From NCBI GenBank assembly GCA_021397835.1, contig JAJFZO010000168.1:4898001-4962000 (forward strand): a stretch of DNA of 64,000 nucleotides. Direction: 5' to 3'. The stretch comes from Moringa oleifera. Its lineage: Eukaryota > Streptophyta > Magnoliopsida > Brassicales > Moringaceae. The stretch's first letter is position 1. Each line of letters starts with the position of its first letter. Below, one piece after another: positions 25,601 through 36,176 of this stretch. The position numbers and the translations under genes are program-made. Below the pieces are notes generated by a model. It saw nothing but the letters and a program-made list of their open reading frames with translations. It searched no databases and was not told the origin of the DNA.

Positions 25601-27175
25601 GTTTATGAAAATGGAAATGGGTGCTCCTAAACGTGGCCATTCCTAAAGCCCTTTTCCTTTCTGTTAAAAGTTTTACTCCTCATCTCTGGAGGGAGAACCT
25701 GACTAGAGAGAGTGAAGGACGCTGTTTTGCTTTTTTCCGCTTTTGAGGGAGAGAGACAAATAGTTGAGTAAAGCAGAGTGAACATGACTATGTGACGGAG
25801 TTGTAGAGGGGAAAGTTGGGCAGAGGAAGAATCCAAACCCTAGCTCTCTTGGATGAGGTTTTTTCCTTTTTTTTTTTTTTGGTTTTCTGCTTTCTCCTCT
25901 TGATGTTCATGCTTCCACATCGATGTTAGTTTCGTAGCTCATTTTTGTGGTAATTGTGATCAATTGCGTACTGACGATCGTTTTTTTAATTATTTATTAT
26001 TGTGGTTTTTGGTTTGATTTCCTTAAATTGTTTATCGTCTTTCTTTGTCCTTTCGGTTTGTTCTTTGACGTGTAGCTTTTTTCTTTTTCTTTTCCCTTTC
26101 TTATTTCCTTCTGTTTAAGTTTATGCGCTGAACGAGGATTAATTTGTTGCCGTTTCTGTTGTTCATGTTTGATTGAATTACCTGTAAGTAACCTCAAAGT
26201 TATTAGTCAGCTGATGCTGCCACATGGGTGTTGTAACAAGAACGGGGTTGACAAATGCCTTATTTCAGGCCAATCGTCGAAGCCCCTTCTGTTTTCGTTT
26301 TCTTGGGAGATTATTCCAGGTCTCAATGCCGGCATTAGTGCTAGTATCACTTATTTAAGGTGTTTTATAATTCTGGAAATTTATTTTACTTCATTCACAC
26401 TGTTCATTTTATGTTTGCCTTTAATGCACTGGCCAGACATATGCACACCTCTATCTGACTTTTGTTGTGGATTTTCCATCGAGTGGAGGAAAAAAATGTA
26501 CTGAACTATGCTCAATTTGTCCTCGCCCTCTGTTTCTATGTGGGTCTGTGTCTTTGTGTACGTTGAGATTCTATTTGTGTTGTCCGCCCGTGCGTCCACT
26601 TTCCCGAATATCTCTGTGTGTGTGATTCTGATCTCAGGTGTAATATGTCTAGACAAGTTCTGACTATTTTACCTGGATGAAAAAATGAAGAGAAGATAGA
26701 TGGCTCATATGTAAATCATTTGTCAAAAGCTAGAATTCTGGAATGAAGTTGAGTGAATATGATATGTGATTTATCAGATAAGCACCTCTTGTGTGCTTTG
26801 ATTTGTCTTAGTGTCATTTTTCCTTCCTCATATTGTTGGGTCTTAATGTTTGAAAGTTAGTTTTTGAAAAAAAATAATAAATAAGGAAGGCTGTTTGGAA
26901 GGTAATATAGTTGAAAAGAACAACCAAAGGTTGGTCTTGTAACTTGTTCTTCCCCTTTAAAGTTTGCAAGCATGATTTTTACGTAATAACTTGCAGACTT
27001 CTTTTGTTGTAAATTTTTCTCTCTACCTTTTTTTTTTTTTTTTAATGTGCTTGTAAAAGACCTACTAACTTTCTTGATTTTAGAAGTCTTAAACTCTGTT
27101 CCTTGTTGTTGCTTCAGAAGACAGTGGAACAATTTGCCTCTTGGGTCCTGGAATTATATTAAGTACATCTGTATT

Positions 27176-27375
27176 CTGTTTGTCAACCATGTAGGAATTC
27201 ATGCTGCTGACCTGTGGAAAGTTTGGTAGCATTTAACCTTATTGGTATGTTGCTGTGCATGTGTGGGACTTGTAGCTGTTTGTCGACTATGTAGGAATTC
27301 ATGCCACTGACCTGTGGAAAGTTTGGTAGCATTTAACCTTATTGGTATATTGCTGTGTATGTGTGGGACTTGTAG
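27176..27375 (+). repeat. Exact 100-bp tandem duplication in the 5' region of the coiled-coil gene
   Basis: The unit starting ctgtttgtc and containing atgtaggaattcatgc occurs at 27176-27275 and again at 27276-27375. Only a few substitutions separate the copies. It lies in the 5' UTR or intron region upstream of the start codon at 28008. Confidence 0.85.
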
Positions 27376-28007
27376 CCATGTATAGAAGCTTATTTTGTAT
27401 TGTATTGGCTTGATTAGTTCATATATGCATGTCTCCATGTATTTTGTTTTTAGGTTGTGACCAGTTCTTATCATCAACTTTCTTCTGGGTAATTGTATGC
27501 TGAAATGCATCTTCACTGTCAACAGTATCAGTGAAGTTGCCACTACTATTCTTGCTGTTGTGGTCATCATCTTCTTGGCTCTATTGGCTGCATGTTTGTG
27601 GTGGTGTATGTTAACTAATTATATAGCGGATTTTGTTTGAACAGAATACCCTGCGAATCTTAACCTGTGTGAAAAGAAAATTAATATCTTTGAACTATAA
27701 ATGCAATACCCGCGTGCAAAAAGAGAGGCAGGCAGGGAGGCCGGAGAGCTTATGATGCTTTAAGAAAAATATTGGATGGTAGAATTGTGGCACTGCACTA
27801 TTACTTGCTTTCTATGCTCAAACTTTGTACTTAGAGAAACTTTTCTGTTTCTTTTGGAATGAATGAACACCATTAACCTTATTGCTTTCCTGATTCAATT
27901 TATTCAGTTTGTTCATCCCATACCAATGGAACTTTTTGTGCATCATTGTGTAGGTCATATTTGGATGATTCAGAATTTTTCCCTCCTACGCTTCACTTTC
28001 TCTCAAG

Positions 28008-29975
28008 ATGACTACAAAACGCAATGGGGTTTCGAGAGGACAAAAGTCAAAGAATTTCCAGGGTGAGGGGCCGAATTGGGTTCTTATTGCAGGAGGTGCC
28101 TTATTGAGTACGTTGTCAATTCGCCTGGGCTACAAGTTGAAGCAAGCACTTGATTCAAAGCAACCAGCAAATGCCACCAGTAGTTTGAAAGGTATTGTAA
28201 TATTCATTGCGTAAATCTTTTGTCTTTAGCTTTTAACTCCTAAGTTCTTAAGTTTGCTATTCAGGGAATGGAACTTCTGACTGGAAGAGGTCTCCAAGTC
28301 GCCATTTGCACTCAAATATGTATTCCTTTTCACAGCATGATGTTGGTTACTTCAACTGCAGGTCAGGTATGAAATATATTCAATTTTCGTTATCATGTTG
28401 GATTCCTTTAAAGTTTGAGCTGCCCAAAATCAAAGATAAGTTAGTTTTAAGCCTTACTTGAGCTTTTTGCTAGTGCCTACTTCATTCAGGTCTCACTTGT
28501 TTGTTGTCTACTCCACTACAAGGGAGCCTGTTTTATTTCTTAGAAACTGGGTGCTGGTTGTCTTGTTTTGGAGAGGGGGGACGGGGTTGGGTTTTTTGTT
28601 GAGATAACCATGTTTTAAGTATCTCTCTATATATAAAACCATGTTTAAAGTAAGGTGAAATGCAAAAAAGTATATATTGTTTAGTTTTCAGCTCTGTGCT
28701 TTTATCAGACCAGTAATCATCTGCTCCAAAGCCTTAGCCCAATTATGTTCCCTCAAGAATGAGAGCATACAACTAAAAACTGCTTTTAGATTCCTTGACA
28801 GCTTAGAACTTTTGCATCAGTGTGAAGAAAAAAGATGTGAAGAAATACTCACATTGTAGCAACTCTCATTTTGCAGTAACGGTACCCTGTTATTCACAAT
28901 TTTGCATTTTAGATGTGCTAGAGAAGATGCTAGATTTCCTTATTGCAGTTTGCAGCTGAGAGAAGCTAAATCTCGAGTGTGCTGTTTGACTTTTTTCAGA
29001 AAGCAGTATATTCTTTTTTGTCAAAAAGAAAAAATTGTGAATCCCTTTGAGCAGCATGAAATCTCTTTGCAATTCGAGCCATGGGGAGTTGGTTACATAT
29101 TCCTTCGCTAGAACCCTTTTCTGTTGGATTAATTTGATTATCACATCTAGAGACCTTGTAAATGGGGATGGCTATAGCCCTTTTAGTTCTTTTTTTTTTA
29201 TTTTTTATTTTTTTATAACTGCTTTTGTTTGCTGCTTTGGTCAATTTGCACTTCATAGAGATACGATCTAGGATCTTTCTATCATTGGTCAATCAATTTT
29301 ACTCTTTTTTTTGCCCATTTGGGTTTCTTATTCAAACTTGGGTTTGAAGCAGAAACTGAAGGTGTAGTGGAGATGAAATGTTCCCCTGATGGGCAGATGC
29401 TGCCTGAATCAGATACTGCCCTCCCTTTGGTGACAGTACCAACATCTGAATTTAGCAAGGAGAATGGCATTATTTGGGCATCATCTCCTGATCGCCTTGA
29501 ATTACCTCCAAAACCATTCCATCATTCAAACTGCTCAGACTCACCATGTGTCTCAGAATCTGGCTCTGATATCTTCAGCAAGCGAGAAGTGATACAGAAG
29601 CTACGGCAGCAGTTGAAGAGAAGAGATGATATGATCCTGGAGATGCAGGATCAGATTATAGAGTTGCAGAATTCACTTAATGCTCAGGTGGCACACTCAA
29701 GTCATTTGCAGACACAACTTGATGCTGCAAACAGTGACTTGTTTGATTCTGAGAGAGAAATACAGAGACTGAGGAAGGCAATAGCAGATCATTTAATTGG
29801 ACATGTCAGTACCAATGAGAAGCCTTCACCAGTCACAATATGGCCATCTGATACCACGAACGGCCATGCCAATGGATTTGCTGATGGGGGAAGCAATTAT
29901 GAATCAACTGGAAAGGCAAGAGCAGATTGGGAAAGGATTGAGATGTTGAAGAGAGAAGTTGGACAGTTGAAGTAA
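28008..29975 (+). CDS. Plant coiled-coil protein with N-terminal membrane anchor, function unknown
   Basis: Exons 28008-28191, 28265-28366 and 29353-29975 give 909 nt, 302 residues, stop TAA. The N-terminus is basic (MTTKRNGVSRGQKSK). A hydrophobic segment follows at about residues 24-42 (WVLIAGGALLSTLSI). Then come a conserved-looking linker (WASSPDRLELPPKPFHHSNC, residues 137-156) and a coiled coil at about 172-245 (KREVIQKLRQQLKRRDDM, then IIELQNSLNAQ). The layout suggests a protein anchored by its N-terminus with a cytosolic coiled coil, perhaps a scaffold. I recognise it as a conserved plant protein without an assigned role. The third-exon acceptor is AAGCAG, so a one-alanine variant starting at 29350 is possible. 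The 5' UTR probably begins near 25.7 kb and is spliced. Confidence 0.85.
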
Positions 29976-30599
29976 TGGAAGGAAAGGAATATTATCGCAG
30001 AGTTACAAGGAGCAGAAGGCAGAGCCCTCTGTGAAGATCAAGGAGTTATAGCACAAATTGGATTCTCAGCTCCCTAACATTTTGTAGTACCATTAGGTCT
30101 TGTGCATTCTTTCTTCTTTCTGTTATCTTGTTTTATCCTTTTCCAGTTCTTTGATTTTAAGCTCAAAAAATATGGAGAAGCTTCTTTGTCTCAGTTCTTT
30201 TCCACTATTGATGATTTTGTCTGAATCCTTAGATCCATGTTCTGTGCCTGTGCATGTGACAGTCATAGAGGCCAAAGCAAATATTTAGGGCCAGTATTTG
30301 GTTTGTAATTTGACTCTGTTGCCTGTGAAATGTATGCTTTTCTCCTGAACAAATTTTAAAGCAACCATCCAAATACACACTTGCAGAAATGATGTGGGGC
30401 AGAAAGCAGAGCATTCCTTGAATCGGTTCGTTTGTAAGTTGTCTATCAAAAAATTGGTCAAAACGTGGATCGAGGCGGCCAATCATTGAATCGGATCGGT
30501 TACAATCAAATCAGGTTCTTTGTTTCTTATTTTCATCCTTGGCTCTCTTATTTTCCTCTTCATCTCTTCCGCTCTCTCGCTTTCTCTTGGGAAATTTTG

Positions 30600-31020
30600 A
30601 AGAATCGATGGGGCTTCTTGGAAGTCTCACATTGCTCGTTCTGATATGGTTCTCTCGGTTGCCCAATTTAAGCAAATGGGAAACTAAATGACTTGAGCTT
30701 GACTCTGGTTTTCATGGCAGAGGATAATGAAGAACAGGGAGCTTCTGTTTACGTTCCTTTTTAAATTTCACTCCTCTGAGAGTGCAGTCGCCAATCCCAA
30801 TTGATGTCCTATCCAAAAAAAAAATAATAATAATAATCACCTGAAAAGCTCTTGCTTCCATACCCAACAGATCTGGATCTTGAAAGCTTGCGCTCAAAAT
30901 ATGAAGCTACTGGGCCTATCATCTTCCTCCACTACTATAATGTTGTTGCTAAATTGACTGGGATTTGCAATTGTGAAATAAGTACCATATGGTTTCTCTA
31001 ATTTTGGTTGTTGAATCCAT
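30600..31020 (+). other. Possible decayed gene fragments next to the duplication break
   Basis: ATG frames at 30608 (MGLLGSLTLLVLIWFSRLPN, then stop) and 30714 (MAEDNEEQGASVYVPF, then stop) are short. An open stretch near 30861-30990 reads DLDLESLRSKYEATGPIIFL. They look like exon scraps, but I cannot name a parent family. Confidence 0.25.
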
Positions 31021-31046
31021 TGCCCCTACTCCTGCACCAGTGATGA

Positions 31047-32110
31047 TCTGCACAAGACTCATTGTCAGATCATGCCCGCTGGTTAAAACACATTAGGTGA
31101 CGCATTAAAAAAAAAAAAAAAAGCAAAAAAACGAAAATCATAGAAGACGTCCTTCCATGGGAAAAACAGAGAAAAGTCGAGCAAAGATTCAAAGAAGGTT
31201 CAAGGTGTTGGTAAAGCTCTAAAATTTGTGTTCCTGACAGAAATGTTAACGTCTAAGTAAATTTTCGGCTTGGCTATAACCTGCCCCTGCCTAACTATAG
31301 ACCCCAAGCACAAGAAGCAAGTGATAACATAAGCAATCACCTACATGCACTACCAAGAACGCAAGACATTTTTAAAACAAATGTTCTGGTTCAGGGACAT
31401 GCTAATAGCCTTTTTCCCCCTGGAAGTTTTCGGGTTCTTCTGATTCAATTTCAGATTTTTATAGGCGGTTGACAACCATATAACCGTGCACAAAGCCAGG
31501 CCCTGGGCCTTTTTGCCCTTGTAGTCTCTCGCAAATACAAACAAAAAGAAATATCTACAGAGACCAATTATGGATGTGAAAGACACACATCGGATTGGTG
31601 AAGACAGGGGGAGAAAGGGAGAGAGGGACGGGGGAAGATTCCAGATAGATGCGAGAAACGCTTATGGCAGGCCAGGAGTGTCTCAGTGGCCGTAAGGGAC
31701 GATAAGATTTCCCAGGAATGGGATCTCGGTCCGGTCAAGCTCGGCTATGGGGTTCTTTAGTCATTTCAGCATCTGTGCCAATCAGATTGTGCCATGTCCT
31801 AGCTTAAAGATAGCTTTCCCTTCAGGTCATACTATATTGTTGCCACCACCGGTGACAAGTTTGTTAGTTCGTTTCTGATTGGTACGGAAATCGAGCCACG
31901 TGGCACCAGTTCTTGATCTCTCTGCGGAACCACTGATAGTTACATATTACACTTTTTATTAATTTCAAAGGGATTAAAATCCAAGCCTCGCCCGACCCGA
32001 TTTTACTTGGGTTTATAAAAACGGATTGAAAATGTTTAGGAACAGGATGAGCAAACATCAACTTTAATTGATAGGGTAGTTTCAAACTATTTTAGGAGAA
32101 AAAAGGGAAA
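31047..32110 (-). pseudogene. Truncated duplicate of the DUF676 gene's intron 1, promoter and upstream DNA (exon 1 deleted)
   Basis: Same-strand alignment is clear with 3457-3910, then 4490-5100, then 5683-5745. Shared stretches include 'tccttccatgggaaaa', 'gacatgctaatagcct' and 'catataaccgtgcacaaagc'. The segment 3915-4490, which holds coding exon 1 (4224-4386), is missing, as is 5150-5680. The copy begins a few bases inside intron 1 beside the exon-2 acceptor. It therefore has promoter and intron DNA but no coding exon. The candidate TATA motif has changed to TACAAGG, while the G-box is kept. Confidence 0.85.
31897..31902. promoter_or_regulatory. Conserved G-box in the duplicated promoter
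   Basis: CACGTG in GCCACGTGGCA corresponds to 4972-4977 of the intact locus. Confidence 0.5.
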
Positions 32111-32160
32111 ATTACATGGAATTAATATGTAGGTGAAGAGGAGGATGTATATACATAACA

Positions 32161-32977
32161 TCACATGATGGAACATGCATGGGGGTTGTCATCGCTGAAC
32201 ATGGCAGCAGCTGGTTCATCGACAATGGTGGAGAAAGGTGGCATGTGATAGTAACCATTGTCATGACCATCGTAGCCATGTTTGTAATAGTTGTACGATG
32301 AAGAAGACTTAGATACAGCATCGTAGGAGATAACTGGTTGGCTATGGGGGCTGTACTGCTGTTTATAGTACTGTTGGGTGAAGCCGTAGTATTCTGGGTT
32401 GTAGGGGTACGGCCATAGCTCTGCTCTTCTTCCTGTCTTCCTCACCGCCTTGAGCACCTTCTTCTGGTCTGCCCAACCCATCACTGTCACTTTCTGCATG
32501 CTCATGTCGACATCGATATCATCTATTCCTGCATTCACAAATCACAATGAAGCCACAAGTAACAAGAACATTAAAAAACAATTCATTAATTTACGTGAAA
32601 GAGAAGGAAGATTCATTACAAAGAACTTGTAAATAAGTCTTTACCAACAGTTTCGGAAACTTCATAACATGTACATAGTTTTGTTATTTGTTAATTAGAA
32701 CTAGCCATTAACATACCTTTAAGTTTTTTTAGGGCTTTCCTAATCTTGCTCTCGCAGCCAATGCAATCCATATGCACTCTCATCTCCACAATCTGGATCA
32801 CAAAATTATGACAACATATGGTTAATGCATGCAATGAAAGATCTGTGTGCATGATCGGCAAATGCCTACATATTTGTGAATAATATTGGTAAGCTAATAT
32901 TAACGACTAACTAATATGAAATTTTACTGAATTATTGTAAGAGGAGCAAAAAGAGAGGAATAGACTCTCACCGTCAT
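32161..32977 (-). CDS. HIPP28: Heavy-metal-associated isoprenylated plant protein, HIPP28-like
   Basis: Exons 32977-32972 (only ATGACG), 32792-32717 and 32528-32161 give 450 nt, 149 residues. An HMA domain occupies about residues 3-65 with MDCIGC (Cys12, Cys15), the usual MxCxxC metal site. After it comes WADQKKVLKAVRKTGRRAELWPYP, typical of the HIPP28/29 branch. The C-terminal part is Tyr/Ser rich (SYNYYKHGYDGHDNGYYH) and ends DNPHACSIM, a CaaX box for farnesylation at Cys146, so membrane attachment is expected. Family members bind soft metals and act in metal handling or stress; the exact ligand is unknown. The gene lies just beyond the duplicated promoter block. Assignment to the 28 subgroup rests on remembered similarity. 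Confidence 0.92.
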
Positions 32978-33058
32978 ATTTAAGCGGTAGATTAGGAGAC
33001 TGTAATTGTATTAAACTCTTCAATAGCCAATGAAGAAAACTAGAAGAAGAATAGTCTC

Positions 33059-33066
33059 TATTTATA
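33059..33066 (-). promoter_or_regulatory. TATA box of the HIPP28-like gene
   Basis: On the minus strand CTATAAATAGAG lies 82-89 nt upstream of the ATG at 32977, which leaves a 5' UTR of roughly 50-60 nt. Confidence 0.7.
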
Positions 33067-33119
33067 GAGGTTATGGGAGGTAGGGGATTTGCTGTGCTCC
33101 TTAGGATGCGAGGCAAAAG

Positions 33120-34377
33120 GTAAAGAAGAAAGATAAGAAAGAATATCTTAGTGAACAGTCCCCCGCTGGGACCTTTTCGCTTTTACCTTTTTATTCAACT
33201 TGCTAAGATATTCCCAGGAAAGTGCATGGCAGCTGCTTCCACTTTCAACTCTATGCTAATTTTCCTAGAAAACTAAGTTAGATCCAATTATACAACATTA
33301 ATTAGGAACATCAATTTATGATTACTTATTTATTTACAGGTAAATGGAGATAATCAGATCACACATGAACTGCGAGCTATATGAATTATATGTAACCGAG
33401 TTAAAAGCTATGATGATTTGGATGTATGTACCATATACCCATTGAACAATTTTGGCTGAAAAGTAAGGATTATGCATGGTAAATCCATTGGTATAGCGTG
33501 ATAGGTAAGTGAGAAAAACAAGCCAACAAACCAAGAATCAACTAGCAAATAAAGAACTTACGTCACCAAGTTGAAGTTTTGAGTTAAGTGTTTGAGTGAT
33601 TTACATGACAGCGACTCCATTGCAAATGGCTGAAGTGAAGATTCCAGGCAAGTTTGTGATTAAAGTTGACAAATTGGTTTGCCGTGAAAAGCTTAGTGTT
33701 GATACATAAACAATCATTAATGTGGCTGACTTTTGTTTTCTTTTCAGAAGCATATCCTAAGTTGTTCCCGGAAGATCTTTAAAGAACCTGTTCGAGGTAA
33801 AATAATTGGAGTACTGTTTAATTGCTTGACCATGGAAGGAGTTGACCTTCTGTCTCTGTACATATTCTGTATTTTGATGCACAAGAAAGATTAATTAATA
33901 GTATAAAAGTGTAATAAGAAGGTCTTGATTTGCATTGGGGCAGGCAAAGGAACAGAAAGAGAATTAATTCAATGAAAGACAGCTATATATCAGTTCACTT
34001 TCCCAAAACAGCATTCAGCGAAGGCAACATGAAGGGGTTGTATGAAAGAACTCACCATAAGAATCCTTACTTGTCAGCTAGCTAGTACTGCATAACTTCA
34101 TAATCCATCTTAAAGTACCTTCCTTTTTCACTCTCCCTGCCCAGTTTAGCAGATATTTCCTGTTAAAAACAATAAGAAAATGAAAAAAAAATAATGGATT
34201 AAGTTACTGAAGGCCGTCCAAAGTGAAATACCAGATCCTGGAGGACCATACGATGATACCCACCTTGAATTTCCCGCTAAACTTGTTTTATTCATCTCCT
34301 CATTATGTATAAGTAAGGCCCTTACCTCATGTTTGTGAGTCACAGTGAAGGTAACCAGGTGATAGGAATCCCAAGCC
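33120..34377. other. Intergenic DNA between HIPP28-like and DUF538 genes
   Basis: It holds the divergent promoters of the two genes. Tracts such as ttatgtataagtaagg near 34302 could serve as a TATA region for the DUF538 gene. No coding exon is seen. Confidence 0.4.
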
Positions 34378-34785
34378 ATGGCAGAGAAGGAAGGAGTAGT
34401 CAAGAAGGGCCATGAAGAGGGAACCAGAATGGCAGTTGCGCTTCTTGAAGAGTTCGGACTTCCTGTAGGACTTCTCCCTCTTGCAGATGTGATTGAAGTT
34501 GGTTTTGTGAAGAGCACTGGCTACATGTGGATACTGCAAAAGAAGAAGGTTGAACACAACTTCAAGATGATCAGCAAGCTCGTTAGCTATGACACTGAAA
34601 TAAATGGCTATGTTGAGAAGAACCGTATCAAGAAGCTCAAGGGAGTTAAAGCTAAGGAATTCATGCTCTGGCCACCAGTCAGCGAGATAATCATCGACAA
34701 CCCACCCACTGGGAAAATTCACTTCAAAAGCCTTGCTGGAATCACAAAGACTTTCCCTGTGGAGGCTTTTGATGCTGGCCAATAA
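34378..34785 (+). CDS. DUF538 family protein
   Basis: This is a single-exon 135-residue protein. It starts MAEKEGVVKKGHEEGTRMAV and contains the family hallmarks LLEEFGLPVGLLPLADVIEV, TGYMWILQKKKVEH, VSYDTEINGYVEKNRIKKLKGVKAKE (conserved centre) and IHFKSLAGITKTFPVEAF near the C-terminus. It has no signal peptide, unlike the secreted DUF538 branch, so a cytosolic location is likely. DUF538 proteins have a BPI-like fold and some affect trichome branching or stress responses; the biochemical role is not settled. Length is normal and the frame is intact. It has its own promoter between opposite-strand neighbours. Confidence 0.93.
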   Translation: MAEKEGVVKKGHEEGTRMAVALLEEFGLPVGLLPLADVIEVGFVKSTGYMWILQKKKVEHNFKMISKLVSYDTEINGYVEKNRIKKLKGVKAKEFMLWPPVSEIIIDNPPTGKIHFKSLAGITKTFPVEAFDAGQ

Positions 34786-34799
34786 TTCACTTATAAGGC

Positions 34800-36176
34800 C
34801 TATAGCTTTCCATTTTCCACATTTAGTTTCCTTTCACAGTTCTTATTATGAATCAGTGAGTTCATATTTGGCAGTAGCTAAGCAATAAACTGAGTTCTGA
34901 TGGCAATAGTTTTATTCTGAAACCCAAGAAATGATTAATGCAATAAATTACAGCTGATGAACGCACATCTTTCTTTTTTTCATCTTCAACAGATCACAAG
35001 CTAAACCTTGGAGGTCTTATTAGGTTGTCTGCCATGTCTTCTACTGACAATCCTGCCAATTGACAATCAACCATCCAAAGCTAATAAATCTCAAGATGCA
35101 GATTACTTTTCATATGAAGTTGTGAATCCAATCCAGGCACACAATCTAGCTGTTTCAAAGCCACATATATTTATGGAATTACATAAACATACCTTCTCTT
35201 GAAAAAAAAGAAACAAATCAGTTGAATGACACACATTCCCGAATGCACACACAGAAGCGAAGAAAATATTTCCAATGGGTAGAGGAATAAGGGTGAAGCA
35301 TCAATTGGAACACAATTCGGCAGAAATGGAGCTAACCTTGAGCTTCTCAGATCAAATAAAGTTTTAAAAAGAACAAAGTAATGCCATTTGTCTTAACATG
35401 CTTAGGTTCACCAACTTGCAAGATACATCACAGAACTGTCTGGTTCTAAGTTTCAGCATGACAAATGGTAGATTAATGAACAACAGGAAAGTGTAGTTCT
35501 GCCAGCTTCACATCTGAACAACAATATTTAGCAGTTGATAACTCACAATATGTTTACCTTAGTGTTAAAGGAGACAGTTCATGTGATCAGTCTTGATGTC
35601 AAAATGGGCAAAAGAATGCACAAACAACAAATTTAAAACAACCAGTTCATTTTGCACTCAGTAAATAAAAACAAGCGTGATGAACCAAATACATCTACAG
35701 CAAAAATGAGTTTGAGATCAGGTCATTCCAGGCCAGGGCCATTGATTGCATCCGATAGTACCACTTCCAATAAACAGCGGAGAAATAAACACTGTTAATT
35801 ATAGAAGAAAAGGGAGTAAGAAGGAGAGGAGACAGTCAAGAAACTTAGTCTTGCAAATAAGGTGGACATGTAATAACAAACACCAAGCAATTATGCTGGA
35901 AGAGCAGCAAACAATTATAAAATTCCTACGTTTACCAGCAAATCTTCATGAGTTTTTGATGATACAATAGAATAATGATGTAAGGCTTTTCTCTTTGCAA
36001 AGTTATAAAGGGATTTGCAATGCTGTATAAGGATTTATGAGAAAATAAACAAAATTTCTTTTCCCTGTAACTTGTAAGAGCTTACATAAAAGATCAGCTC
36101 AAAGGCCTGCTTAATCCAGCAGTTACTAAATCTTGTAAGTGAATTCTGACAACAATACCATCCAAGCTGGAACCTC
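34800..36176. other. 3' flanks of the DUF538 gene and PTF2
   Basis: No coding exon is recognised. The two genes converge here and their 3' UTRs must end within this stretch. Short frames such as 35008-35202 and 35746-35970 lack codon signal. Confidence 0.5.

Noticed and set aside
27199..27570. 123-codon minus-strand frame with repeated residues
   Set aside because: It reads through the 100-bp tandem duplication on the wrong strand and has no family features.
30712..30897. 61-codon minus frame near the duplication break
   Set aside because: No homology or splice context; the plus strand carries the better but still weak exon-like fragments.
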